In this document: in pieces, positions 1 through 7,905 of the stretch
Numbering within the stretch: the stretch's first letter is position 1
Layout: each line of letters opens with the position of its first letter
DNA from: Lachnospiraceae bacterium
GTDB taxonomy: Bacteria > Bacillota > Clostridia > Lachnospirales > Lachnospiraceae
DNA length: 64,000 nucleotides
Assembly (NCBI GenBank): GCA_017543445.1
Contig: JAFYGB010000002.1
Coordinates: 1 to 64,000, forward strand
Reading direction: 5' to 3'
Made by a program: the position numbers and the translations under genes
Notes under the pieces: generated by a model
What the model was told of the DNA's origin: nothing
Databases searched by the model: none
What the model saw: only the letters and a program-made list of their open reading frames with translations

Positions 1-42
1 CGGGTATGAACCGTGTGCTCTAGCCAACTGAGCTATTCCGCC
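1..42 (-). tRNA. tRNA-Met (CAU), truncated by the window edge
   Basis: The reverse strand reads acceptor strand GGCGGAA, a D-arm of GCTC/GAGC, and anticodon stem CACGG with loop TTCATAC, giving anticodon CAT. The window stops inside the 3' side of the anticodon stem, so the T-arm and 3' end are not seen. It looks like an elongator rather than an initiator tRNA, because the anticodon stem is not the GGG/CCC type typical of initiators (inference). It lies 20 bases downstream of tRNA-Val in the same direction, so the two are probably cotranscribed. Confidence 0.85.
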
Positions 43-62
43 ATATGATGTTGTCTGAGGAG

Positions 63-135
63 TGGGACCTATAGGGCTCGAACCTATGACCCTCTGCTTG
101 TAAGGCAGATGCTCTCCCAGCTGAGCTAAGATCCC
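63..135 (-). tRNA. tRNA-Val (UAC)
   Basis: This is a complete 73-nt cloverleaf on the reverse strand. The acceptor GGGATCT pairs with AGGTCCC (one G-T pair). The D-arm is GCTC/GAGC. The anticodon stem TCTGC/GCAGA carries loop CTTACAA, giving anticodon TAC. The T-arm ATAGG/CCTAT carries loop TTCGAGC. The discriminator is A, and no CCA is encoded. It is the first gene of a small tRNA operon driven by the promoter just upstream. Confidence 0.96.
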
Positions 136-166
136 GCAAACGTGTAACACGCTTGACTGCCTTGCT

Positions 167-195
167 AGTATACCTTGCTTTTCACGGTTTGTCAA
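167..195 (-). promoter_or_regulatory. Promoter of the tRNA-Val/tRNA-Met operon
   Basis: On the reverse strand TTGACA is followed by 17 bases and TATACT, a near-consensus housekeeping promoter about 25 bases upstream of tRNA-Val. The -35 box is preceded by AAAAAAAGTGC, an extension also seen at the rpsT promoter and, in shorter form, at 11.15 kb. Confidence 0.85.
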
Positions 196-232
196 GCACT
201 TTTTTTAAAAGATTTTGAGAGGAAATTTGAAT

Positions 233-294
233 AAAAAAAAGCTCTCAAGGTCCGCCTTGGGCATGCCAGCATGCCCATGCGGGACTTTGAGAGC
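233..294 (-). terminator. Rho-independent terminator of the GT2 gene
   Basis: Arms GCTCTCAA (241-248) and TTGAGAGC (287-294) close a long GC-rich hairpin with an inner GGGCATGC/GCATGCCC dyad. On the minus strand it is followed by eight Ts. A related hairpin recurs at 22512-22576. Confidence 0.85.
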
Positions 295-310
295 CTAGTA
301 TCATAACATA

Positions 311-1333
311 TTAATTAAATCCAAAATGCTTTTGTGCGAAGTCGTAGCCCCAGAGCATGATCTTGCGGCCGACGCTTCCGGGCAGATTCATGCCGATACC
401 GAGGAAGGTACGGTAGCGCAATTTGTTGTACATCTTTTTGTCGTGTTCCTTCAGATCCTGCCAGAGTCTCTTCTTCTCTGCCAGGCTTTCTTTCGTTCCC
501 ATGCGTACCAAAAGAATAGAGGAAACCGTCATGATGATGCCCAGGTACTGGTACATGTAGTTCGCGAGCTTTTTATCCCGGAATTTGGACAGTTCGTAGG
601 AATTGATCATGATGCGGTTTACACGCAGCTGCTGGTCGATACGCGAGATCATGACGGATTCATTTACCGACTGGTCCTCACGGCCGATAAAGTAATGATA
701 GAGATCCACATTCACATAGCAGATCTTCTTAACATACGGCAGCGGATAATATACGAAGATGTTATCCACGTAGAAGGTATGCTCCGGAAGCTGCAGGCCG
801 GACTCACGCAGGAGGCCTGTACGATATACGACCGAGTGCATGAGGATGTACTGCCCCACCTTGAGTCTCTTCGCGTCTTTCCAGGTAAAGATCTTATGCT
901 GCGGAAGCGCGTTGTCGTACTTCATGACCGCCTTGTTCTTCACACCGACTTTATCGTAGATATAGTTCGCGACGAGCATGTCGACGCCGCCCTTCTTCTC
1001 TACCGCCTTCAGTTCTTTGATGATCTTTACAAATGCTGCAGCATCGAACCAGTCGTCACTGTCGCAAACCTTGAAGTATTTTCCGGTCGCGTTTGCAATG
1101 CCGGTATTTACCGCGCCGCCGTGGCCTTTATTCTCCTGATGGATCGCACGGATAATGGTCGGATGCTCTTTCGCCAGACGATCCGCGATCGCGGGCGTGT
1201 CATCCTTCTGTGAACCATCGTCCACGATCAGGATCTCTACATCCTCTCCGCCTACCAAAAGGCTCTGAATACATTTCTCCATGTAAGCAGCCGAATTATA
1301 ACAAGGTACGGCTATGGTGATCAGTTTACTCAT
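311..1333 (-). CDS. GT2-family glycosyltransferase
   Basis: This is a family 2 (GT-A fold) glycosyltransferase of about 340 residues. It probably transfers a sugar from a nucleotide-sugar to a cell-surface glycan; the substrate cannot be read. The N-terminus ITIAVPCYNSA is the canonical first strand. It is followed by VEILIVDDGSQ, GHGGAVNTGI and VCDSDDWF, which holds the DxD-type metal/nucleotide site near residue 95. The C-terminal third is hydrophobic and basic and may touch the membrane; no clear transmembrane helix was assigned. The start at 1333 (MSKLITI) is preferred over an upstream in-frame ATG because GAGGA lies 7-8 bases before it. It overlaps the end of the CPBP gene by 8 bases, so the two are translationally coupled. 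Confidence 0.9.
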   Translation of the reverse strand: MSKLITIAVPCYNSAAYMEKCIQSLLVGGEDVEILIVDDGSQKDDTPAIADRLAKEHPTIIRAIHQENKGHGGAVNTGIANATGKYFKVCDSDDWFDAAAFVKIIKELKAVEKKGGVDMLVANYIYDKVGVKNKAVMKYDNALPQHKIFTWKDAKRLKVGQYILMHSVVYRTGLLRESGLQLPEHTFYVDNIFVYYPLPYVKKICYVNVDLYHYFIGREDQSVNESVMISRIDQQLRVNRIMINSYELSKFRDKKLANYMYQYLGIIMTVSSILLVRMGTKESLAEKKRLWQDLKEHDKKMYNKLRYRTFLGIGMNLPGSVGRKIMLWGYDFAQKHFGFN

Positions 1334-2150
1334 GATGTTCCTCACTCTTCGATTTTTTAGTTATTATCTTTTTTGAATATACAATACCGAACAAGCCGGT
1401 AAATGTGATCAGCATGGTTCCGGCCAGGACGGAATAGTCCAAAATACCGCCATCGTCGGAAGGGATCATAGCAATGTAAGTTAAAAACCACGAAATCAGG
1501 TTCGCCGAACCATGAACGATGATCGGCGCCCAAACGGTGTGATAGATCTCCATCATATAGGCCAGAAGGATCCCCAGGAAAAAAGCATAGATAAATTGAA
1601 GTGCATTCCCGTGGAAGAAGCCAAACAACAAGCCCGAGATCAGGATCGTATACGGGGCCTTCATCAAAACTCGCATCCGCGTATAGATCAGACCTCTAAA
1701 CATCATCTCCTCGCACAGCGGTGCCAGGATCACGACGGCCAGGAAGGACAGCCACTGCAAGCTTTCATTCCAGAGGACCTCACTCGCCTCATCGTAGGTT
1801 TCCAAAATGGCCTGCGGCATAAACATGCCGAGCATATAATTCAATGCCAGACAGGCCGAAGCCCCGATCAGAGCCAGGATCGACCACGTAAAAAGCGGCA
1901 TGTTTGTTTTTTTCAATGGATATAGCATCCGATCACTCTTCCACATCAGGTAAAAGAGCGGGATCAAAAGCGCGTCGACCAGCGCAGTCATCTGCAGCAG
2001 GTTGTTGTTGATCAGTTTCTCTGCTTCTTCAACATTATGTGTTACCGCAGATGCATAGATCGCAAACAGGAAATAAACGACCAGCACGACGCCCACATAC
2101 AGGGCAAACGGAATCAAACTTTTCAGGAAATCATAAAGTTTCTGGTTCAT
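1326..2150 (-). CDS. CPBP-family intramembrane metalloprotease (CAAX/Abi type)
   Basis: This 274-residue polytopic membrane protein carries all three CPBP (Abi, Rce1-like) motifs: EEMMFR (E-E-x-x-x-R) near residue 152, FGFFHG (F-x-x-x-H) near 185 and HGSAN (H-x-x-x-N) near 220. These residues form the putative metal site of an intramembrane endopeptidase. About seven or eight hydrophobic segments are visible, and the tail is basic and cytoplasmic (KKIITKKSKSE). Substrates of such clostridial proteins are generally unknown; roles in peptide processing or self-immunity are described for relatives. It is coupled to the downstream glycosyltransferase and follows a second, degenerate paralogue, which points to local duplication. 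Confidence 0.88.
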   Translation of the reverse strand: MNQKLYDFLKSLIPFALYVGVVLVVYFLFAIYASAVTHNVEEAEKLINNNLLQMTALVDALLIPLFYLMWKSDRMLYPLKKTNMPLFTWSILALIGASACLALNYMLGMFMPQAILETYDEASEVLWNESLQWLSFLAVVILAPLCEEMMFRGLIYTRMRVLMKAPYTILISGLLFGFFHGNALQFIYAFFLGILLAYMMEIYHTVWAPIIVHGSANLISWFLTYIAMIPSDDGGILDYSVLAGTMLITFTGLFGIVYSKKIITKKSKSEEHHE

Positions 2151-2218
2151 AACCTCTTTCCTTCATCTCGGAACTGCTACGGTCGCACAAAAAACGACAG
2201 TATCAGTTTAACACAAAT

Positions 2219-2245
2219 CCGGGTGAATTACAAGCATTCACCCGG
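2219..2245 (-). terminator. Terminator hairpin after the degenerate CPBP gene
   Basis: Perfect 10-bp arms CCGGGTGAAT and ATTCACCCGG surround a 7-base loop. On the minus strand a T-rich tail ATTTGTGTT follows. It lies 8 bases past the stop codon of the gene ending at 2254. Confidence 0.7.
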
Positions 2246-2253
2246 ATAAGCAT

Positions 2254-3045
2254 TTACCATTTCGAGCCGTAAGGGCTGCCGTGTTTGCGATAGATCACAA
2301 ACAACAGGAAAATGACTCCGATCGCGCAAAGAAGAATGAAAACCGGAACCAGAATACTCATCTCGCCGTTGATGCCCGGAAGGATCAGGCTGATCGAGTA
2401 GAAGAAATAGCAGCCTAAAGAATAGCAGACACTGACGATCAGAGGTGCAGCCAAATTACGATAGTACTCATAAATAAAGGACAGGATCAACGCCATGATA
2501 ACGGAATCGACTGCGCGGTAAAAAATCGCCGCAACGATACCCACGATAACGATCGTCGGTAATGCCCCCGATTCCTCACGCATGCGCTGATGGAACAGGC
2601 CGCGAAACAGCAATTCAAAGCAGATCGGTTCGAGAACGAAGATCGCAATAAAGAAGGTCGGAACCGCTTTTACTGCGTCCATGGCATATTCGGAAACTCC
2701 GAAGAAAACCTCGCTAAGTTCACGGTTCAGCATTCCGCGCACTACGTAGATCTCACCAAATGCAAACAAAAGTCCGATGACCGGAAGCAAAAGCCACGCC
2801 GAAGCAGGCATCTCATTGCCCTCAAAGCCGTTCTGCTCACGATCCTTCATCCACATAAACAGGAATATAAAAGAACAGGATCCAAATAGCATCAACGGCA
2901 GATCGATGACCGTTTTGACGGCATTGTCCAAAGCGATGCCGCCGGTGATCGCAGAAAACGCCGATCCCAGAACAAAAAGCGAAAAAATCAAACTAGCTAC
3001 AAAGTAGATGATAAACGGAATACCCAAACGCAACAATCTTTCCAT
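2254..3045 (-). CDS. Degenerate CPBP-like membrane protein (probable pseudoenzyme)
   Basis: This 263-residue polytopic membrane protein has the size and hydrophobic profile of a CPBP protease. The first motif survives only in part: EPICFELLFRG has E and R but not the E-E pair of its neighbour. The regions that should carry the histidines read IFYRAVDSV and SVCYSLGCYF, with no F-x-x-x-H or H-x-x-x-N. It is therefore unlikely to be a protease and may act as a regulator, a partner or a decaying duplicate (inference). The start at 3045 has AGGAGGG eight bases upstream. It has its own promoter and terminator, so it is a separate unit from the intact paralogue. Confidence 0.75.
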   Translation of the reverse strand: MERLLRLGIPFIIYFVASLIFSLFVLGSAFSAITGGIALDNAVKTVIDLPLMLFGSCSFIFLFMWMKDREQNGFEGNEMPASAWLLLPVIGLLFAFGEIYVVRGMLNRELSEVFFGVSEYAMDAVKAVPTFFIAIFVLEPICFELLFRGLFHQRMREESGALPTIVIVGIVAAIFYRAVDSVIMALILSFIYEYYRNLAAPLIVSVCYSLGCYFFYSISLILPGINGEMSILVPVFILLCAIGVIFLLFVIYRKHGSPYGSKW

Positions 3046-3121
3046 AACAATACCCTCCTGTTTTCTGATTTGAGAGTTCCCTCATTTGACCATCGCCACA
3101 CATCTCAAATCAATTATCGAT

Positions 3122-3150
3122 ATTTTATCATCCGTTTATCATCCGGTCAA
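3122..3150 (-). promoter_or_regulatory. Promoter of the degenerate CPBP gene
   Basis: On the reverse strand TTGACC is followed by a 17-base spacer and TAAAAT. The spacer and -10 region contain a direct repeat of GGATGATAAA. The promoter lies about 75 bases upstream of the start codon at 3045. Confidence 0.75.
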
Positions 3151-3271
3151 TATACCGCTGATCTTTGTAAGATATCGTAAGGAAAACGTAAAACAGCGAA
3201 CAAAAAAACAGGCACCGGAGAATGATATGTACCCCCTTTACTGGACAACCAGTAAGGAGGGTACATATTTT

Positions 3272-3844
3272 ATGCGCTACAGTTACGAGTTCAAGAGAAA
3301 ATGTGTTGAGATGTATAAGGAGGGACAATGGCCAAAGACCCCAAGTGGGATAAAGAATCCCAGATACTTCCACAACATGATCAGACGATGGTGTCGTATG
3401 GAAGACGCAAATGGTCCGGATGTTTTGAGACATAAAGGACATAATAAGGAATGGAGTCCCGAAGAACGACTGGAGCTGGTCTGCGAAGTGCTTGCGGGAG
3501 AATCCATCTCAACAGTAGCATTCAGAGCAGGTATCAATAGCGGGTTGTTATACCAATGGGTTTCCAATTATAAGAAGGAGGGGTATAATGGTCTGGTAGG
3601 CAGAAAGAAAGGTCGACCACCAAAGGAGCCCGACATGAAGAAACTCAATTATAATAATCCGAGAAAGCTTGAAGAAACTGAGTATGAAGAACTCGTTCGA
3701 CTGAGAGCTGAGAACGCGTATATCAAAGCTGAGATCGAAGTAATAAAAAAAGAGATCGCCTTGAGAGAAGAAAAGGAAGCTGCGCGACTCAAGGCGAAAA
3801 AGCAGCGATCGTCAAAGAACTCAGAGAAACCGGATATCAGCTGA
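3272..3844 (+). CDS. IS3-family transposase OrfA (helix-turn-helix subunit)
   Basis: This 190-residue protein begins MRYSYEFKRKCVEMY, typical of the IS150/IS3 OrfA DNA-binding subunit. A helix-turn-helix follows (SISTVAFRAGINSGLLYQWV, near residues 90-110), then a charged C-terminal coiled coil with a leucine-zipper look (residues 135-175). The ATG at 3272 is chosen because AAGGAGG lies about 11 bases upstream and because the longer in-frame extension would start outside the element. Two slippery runs in the 3' part, A7G at 3745-3752 and GAAAAAG at 3796-3802, could support the -1 frameshift that makes OrfAB, the active transposase of the family. Confidence 0.92.
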   Translation: MRYSYEFKRKCVEMYKEGQWPKTPSGIKNPRYFHNMIRRWCRMEDANGPDVLRHKGHNKEWSPEERLELVCEVLAGESISTVAFRAGINSGLLYQWVSNYKKEGYNGLVGRKKGRPPKEPDMKKLNYNNPRKLEETEYEELVRLRAENAYIKAEIEVIKKEIALREEKEAARLKAKKQRSSKNSEKPDIS

Positions 3845-3861
3845 AACATCTTCTCAAAGCG

Positions 3862-4653
3862 ATGGATCTATCCAGATCCACTTACTATTATGAGATCTCG
3901 AAAGAAGACGCCGTGGCCAAGAGAAATGAAGAGATGGCCGGTATTATCAGGGATATCTTTGAACAAAACAAAGGGCGATACGGTGTCCGCAGAGTTCATC
4001 GCGAGCTGATCAACAGAGGCTATAAAGTAAACCATAAAAAGGTACAACGTCTGATGCACTGCATGGGCCTTAAAGGAAAACGTCCTAAAGAAAAGTACCA
4101 TTCTTATCAGGGAGTAGTAGGAAAGGTGGCGGAAAACCTCATCAACAGAGACTTCAGCACAACAAAGCCCCTTGAAAAGTGGACGACAGATGTCACCCAG
4201 TTCAGCTTCCCCTGGGGAAAATGCTATCTTTCTCCGATCCTTGACATGCATACGAACGAGATCGTCTCATATGACCTTTCACAGAGTCCGAATATGGATC
4301 AGATCCGCAGGATGTTGAAAAAGGCGCTTAGAAGGTTTTCCTCTCTTAATGGCCTGATATTTCATTCTGATCAGGGCTGGCAATACCAACACGCCTATTT
4401 CAGAAATACGATAAAAAAGAAAGGTATCATACAGTCTATGTCCCGAAAAGGCAACTGTTATGACAACTGCATTATGGAGACGTTCTTCGGGCGACTGAAG
4501 AACGAGATGTTTTACGGATGTGAGGAGGATTACCGATCCTATGAGGAGTTCTCTGCAGCCATAGCCGATTATATCGATTACTACAACAACGAACGCATCC
4601 AGGCAAAAACAAAGTGGATGCCCCCTGCAAAGTACAGGGTAGCATCCACTTGA
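3862..4653 (+). CDS. IS3-family transposase OrfB (DDE integrase domain)
   Basis: This is the catalytic DDE subunit with an rve-type integrase fold. Numbered from the ATG at 3862 (263 residues), the acidic triad is D110 (WTTDVTQ), D170 (FHSDQGWQY) and E206 (NCIMETFFGRLK), with 35 residues between the last two as in IS3 elements. An N-terminal HTH_21-like segment (NKGRYGVRRVHREL) precedes it. The frame is open upstream past the orfA stop to at least 3796, consistent with production as an OrfAB fusion by -1 frameshifting rather than independent initiation. All key residues are present, so it may be functional. Confidence 0.93.
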   Translation: MDLSRSTYYYEISKEDAVAKRNEEMAGIIRDIFEQNKGRYGVRRVHRELINRGYKVNHKKVQRLMHCMGLKGKRPKEKYHSYQGVVGKVAENLINRDFSTTKPLEKWTTDVTQFSFPWGKCYLSPILDMHTNEIVSYDLSQSPNMDQIRRMLKKALRRFSSLNGLIFHSDQGWQYQHAYFRNTIKKKGIIQSMSRKGNCYDNCIMETFFGRLKNEMFYGCEEDYRSYEEFSAAIADYIDYYNNERIQAKTKWMPPAKYRVAST

Positions 4654-4751
4654 TGAACCTCGGTCGTTAATCAATGTGTCCAGGAAACTGGGTACATATC
4701 AGAACCGGTGCCTGCTGTCTTATTTGAATTCGTTTTGTCTAACGTTTGTCA

Positions 4752-7577
4752 TCAATAATCGACCATAACGTTTGCGTTCTCATCGATCTCACCCTCATAG
4801 GTGTGCAGGATCTTGATGTAGGTCGCGGTAGGAAGTGCTGCGCAGAGATCCTTACCATCTGCCTCCGTCATATCGATGTTCATGTAAGCGTGAAGTTCCT
4901 TGTTGTAGCCGATATCCTCAACTACGTCGTCCTCTGCCTCATAGCGGGCAATGTGGAACTTGTCGACCATTTCATTTACCAGATCGTCACGATCCTGGTT
5001 ATCCATGTCTGCAAGCCAGAAGGAGAACTCCATGCAGTACGCACGGTTCTTGGTGTTACCGAAGTGAGACGGGAAGCCGCCTGCGGACTTGGTACGGATG
5101 TTGTTTGCCTTGCAGTAGCTCTGGATCGGCGAGTTGTTCGCACAGAAGATCACAAGCTTCGGGATCATGTTCTGACCCATCTTCGGGAAGAAGATACGGT
5201 TTCCGAGGCGGGTAGCCATCGGGGAAATGGTGATACGTCCGAGGCTGCGGCAGTTATACAACGCCTTATCCTCGATCGCGATAACGCTGTTCGGAATGTT
5301 GATATCGGTAAGCGATGTACATTCGTTGAACGCGTTCTGCTCGATAACGGAGATACCATCCGGAAGGACTGCCGTTACGAGATCCTTACAGTGTGCACAT
5401 ACGTTCTGGCTGATGTAGGTCGTACCTGCCGGGAAATTGATCGTCTTGATCGCACAACGATAGAATGCACCATTTCCGACATCCTTCGTTTCCTCAGGAA
5501 GATCTGCAATCGCAAGGCTCGTACAATAGCTGAATGCGTAGCTGCGGATCGTCTTCAATGCCGGGGAGAAGATGACTTTCTTCAGGTTCTCACAACCGTG
5601 GAATGCTTCCGATCCTACGAAACGGATCGCATCGGAGAAGTAAACGCTCTCAATCTCTTCGTTACGGCAGAAAGCTCTTGCGGAGATCGCAACGACCTTA
5701 AAGCCTTCGATGGTATCGGGAAGGTGTACATCCTTCGCGCCGGTTCCGATGTACTGGTCGATATAGATCTCTCCGTCGACCAGACGATATTTATAGTTTT
5801 CAGTAGCGGTCTCATCTGCAGGCGATACAACATCCACTTCCACTGCGGACTGGATCTCATATACAACAGAGCCATCGGCGTTTTCAACGACCTTACCGTC
5901 GCCCTTCTTCGCCTTCTCTTCTGCTGCTGCCTTAGCTGCTGCTTCTGCTGCCGCTGCCTCTTCAGCTGCCTTCTTCTCGGCTTCTGCCTTCGCTGCTGCT
6001 TCTGCCTCAGCTGCTGCCTTTGCTTCTGCCTCAGCCTTCGCTGCTGCTTCCGCTGCCGCTGCTGCCTCTGCTGCCGCTGCTGCTGCTTCTGCTTCTGCCT
6101 TCGCTGCCGCTTCCGCCTCAGCCTTCGCTGCTGCCTCTGCTGCCGCTGCCGCCGCTGCTGCTTCTGCCTCAGCCTTCGCTGCTGCCTCTGCCTCAGCTGC
6201 TGCCTTTGCTTCTGCCTCAGCCTTCGCTGCCGCTTCTGCTGCAGCCTTTGCTTCTGCCTCAGCTCTTGCAGCCTGTTCCGCTGCTTCCTGCTCTGCCTTC
6301 TTCTTAGCTGCACGCTCTTCCGCGTCGGCAAATGTATCCGGATCGATCGGTGTACCACAAATCGGACACTCGGTCATGCCAGGCTCGATCGGACAGCAAC
6401 ATACGGAGCAGAAATATCCGGTATCATCCACATCATCCGCAAGTGCGGCGTGATTACGAAGGCCTTCGAGTTCTTCACGAAGACCGTCAAACGTATGACG
6501 TGCCTCCTCGATGGAACCGTCGATCGAGGCAACCGCTTCGCGAACATCGCCCTTCGTTCTCTCGAGCTCATCGATGCCTTCCTGCAACTGACGCTTCTGT
6601 GCATCACATGCTTCAAAGCGGCGATCCAGTTCTGCCTTCTGCTCGTCAACAACGGCGAAGCCCTTCTCTAACTCGCCTCTGCGCTCCTGCAGTGAAACCA
6701 GTTCGGCCGCCAGCTCATCCTTCTCGTGCTCGAGTTCGGAATAGCTCTGGCGGAGCTGCTTCTTCTGGTCATCCAGTTTCGACATCTCGACAGTCATATC
6801 ATTCTTGCGAATCATCATCGTATTCATCGCATTCTTGAGTTCCATCTTCTGGGATGTCATCGTGGCCAATGTCTGCTCGAATACAGCCTTCTGCTCCTGC
6901 ATGCTGTTGATGGTCTCTTCATAGCTGGTATACTTCTCATTCAGCTGGTTCAAAGAGCCCTGCACATTCTGACGATCCGTCTCCAGATCGTTCATGCGCT
7001 GCTGCAGTTCGCTGCGCTGATTATCCATCTGTACGAGGGTACGTTCCACGTCCGCCTTCTGCGTAAGCATGGCCTCCATACCACTCTGCATCTCCGAGAT
7101 ACGGCGGCTCAGATCTTCCATGCTGTTTGTAAAGCTCTGGGTCTGTGCATTCACCTCGTTGATCTTCTTATCCATCTCGGCGTTCTGTCCGTCCACCGCG
7201 GAGATACGACTCTGGAGCAATGTCTTCTGCTCGTCGATCGCGCCAAAACGCTTCTCGAGTTCGATACGCTTCTCATCCAGCGCAACAAAACGAGACTCCA
7301 ACTCGCTCTTCTGCGCGTCCATCTCCTTAAACTGTGCCTCGACCTGGGATTTCTGCTCTACCATCTGAGCGAACTTCGAACTCATCTCCGTCTTCTCAGT
7401 CTCAAGAGCAGTCACACGATCCAAAATGTTCTGGCGTTCCGAATCCAGAGCTGTGTTCTTCTCATCCAGCATCCCCTTCTGTGATTCCAACGCAGAAACG
7501 CGGTTCTCCAACTCATTTTGGAGTTTTCCTTCCAGTTCGTTGATTAGATTTAGTAAGTCTTGTTGTTTCTCATTCAT
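4752..7577 (-). CDS. Large coiled-coil / zinc-ribbon / Ala-rich / leucine-rich-repeat protein
   Basis: This 941-residue protein has a mosaic architecture. Residues 1-385 are an almost uninterrupted coiled coil of short repeats resembling MDAQKSELESRF. Residues 387-410 form a zinc ribbon (CSVCCCPI...CPICGTPI). Residues 422-550 are Ala/Glu/Lys low-complexity (AKAEAEAKAAAE), likely an extended helix. Residues 600-835 are BspA-type leucine-rich repeats (GSEAFHGCENLKKVIF, IEQNAFNECTSLTDINIPNSV). Residues 840-941 are an acidic unknown domain. There is no signal peptide, transmembrane helix or LPxTG motif, so it is probably cytoplasmic and not an adhesin, although BspA repeats usually occur on surface proteins. 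The function is unknown; an elongated scaffold is the simplest reading. The repeat-rich DNA creates long antisense reading frames, which were not taken as genes. Confidence 0.85.
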   Translation of the reverse strand: MNEKQQDLLNLINELEGKLQNELENRVSALESQKGMLDEKNTALDSERQNILDRVTALETEKTEMSSKFAQMVEQKSQVEAQFKEMDAQKSELESRFVALDEKRIELEKRFGAIDEQKTLLQSRISAVDGQNAEMDKKINEVNAQTQSFTNSMEDLSRRISEMQSGMEAMLTQKADVERTLVQMDNQRSELQQRMNDLETDRQNVQGSLNQLNEKYTSYEETINSMQEQKAVFEQTLATMTSQKMELKNAMNTMMIRKNDMTVEMSKLDDQKKQLRQSYSELEHEKDELAAELVSLQERRGELEKGFAVVDEQKAELDRRFEACDAQKRQLQEGIDELERTKGDVREAVASIDGSIEEARHTFDGLREELEGLRNHAALADDVDDTGYFCSVCCCPIEPGMTECPICGTPIDPDTFADAEERAAKKKAEQEAAEQAARAEAEAKAAAEAAAKAEAEAKAAAEAEAAAKAEAEAAAAAAAAEAAAKAEAEAAAKAEAEAAAAAAEAAAAAEAAAKAEAEAKAAAEAEAAAKAEAEKKAAEEAAAAEAAAKAAAEEKAKKGDGKVVENADGSVVYEIQSAVEVDVVSPADETATENYKYRLVDGEIYIDQYIGTGAKDVHLPDTIEGFKVVAISARAFCRNEEIESVYFSDAIRFVGSEAFHGCENLKKVIFSPALKTIRSYAFSYCTSLAIADLPEETKDVGNGAFYRCAIKTINFPAGTTYISQNVCAHCKDLVTAVLPDGISVIEQNAFNECTSLTDINIPNSVIAIEDKALYNCRSLGRITISPMATRLGNRIFFPKMGQNMIPKLVIFCANNSPIQSYCKANNIRTKSAGGFPSHFGNTKNRAYCMEFSFWLADMDNQDRDDLVNEMVDKFHIARYEAEDDVVEDIGYNKELHAYMNIDMTEADGKDLCAALPTATYIKILHTYEGEIDENANVMVDY

Positions 7578-7819
7578 GCAACCTTCACTCCATCACATCA
7601 CTTATTTTGAGGTAGTTTCCCCCTTTTCTAACATTGTAGCACACATTTTTGATTTTGTCGCCCTCTTTTTTCATTTTTTTTACTAGATTCGCATCTTTTT
7701 GCTTTTTATTTTTCCATGGTTTCCGACCTTTTTCCACGATTTTCTCCCTTCGCGTTTTCGACCCGTGCATTTCCCGCCTCTGACACGTTTTCCTGCTGCC
7801 CGAAGGGTCGTTAAAGAAT
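7578..7819. other. Intergenic region upstream of the 941-residue gene
   Basis: About 240 bases without a supported gene. On the minus strand a -10-like TACAAT (7633-7638) lies about 56 bases before the start codon, but no convincing -35 box is present. The rest is T-rich on the plus strand, and short reading frames there have no ribosome binding site. Confidence 0.4.
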
Positions 7820-7856
7820 CAAAAAAGCCGACACAGTGGGTTAGTCTGTGTCAGCT
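7820..7856 (-). terminator. Rho-independent terminator of rpsT
   Basis: On the minus strand, arms AGCTGACACAG and CTGTGTCGGCT (one G-T pair) enclose about 9 bases and are followed by six Ts. It lies 50 bases beyond the rpsT stop. Confidence 0.88.
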
Positions 7857-7905
7857 CTATTTGATCTTCAGCCCAACGGGCCGCAAGTGTTGAAAAATCT
7901 TGCAA

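Larger units (their letters stand above)
3223..4701 (+). mobile_element. Complete IS3-family (IS150-group) insertion sequence
   Basis: This 1479-bp element has related ends. The left end starts TGATATGTACCC and the right end, reverse complemented, also starts TGATATGTACCC. Further matches to CTGGACA follow inside both ends. A 3-bp direct repeat GAA flanks it (3220-3222 and 4702-4704), the usual IS150-group target duplication. It holds OrfA and OrfB in the usual relative -1 frame. The left end forms a small hairpin TTACTGG-ACAA-CCAGTAA just before the orfA ribosome binding site, which could limit readthrough translation. Ends and frames look intact, so it is possibly active. It interrupts the loop of a host terminator, not a gene. 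Confidence 0.93.
3202..4714 (-). terminator. Terminator of the 941-residue gene, split by an IS element
   Basis: Perfect 10-bp arms CCGGTGCCTG (4705-4714) and CAGGCACCGG (3209-3218) are now about 1.49 kb apart. Removing the IS and one copy of the GAA duplication restores a 10-bp stem with loop AGAA, followed on the minus strand by seven Ts (A-run at 3202-3208). This is a textbook rho-independent terminator for the gene ending at 4752. The insertion sits exactly in the loop. Confidence 0.88.

Noticed and set aside
3086-3271. Longer OrfA starting at 3086
   Set aside because: The extra 62 codons lie mostly outside the IS left end (3223) and have no ribosome binding site; the ATG at 3272 has AAGGAGG.
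4746-6671. 641-codon plus-strand ORF opposite the 941-residue gene
   Set aside because: It is antisense to a well-supported gene; its Cys/Leu/Arg-rich runs are the complement of the Ala/Glu codon repeat.
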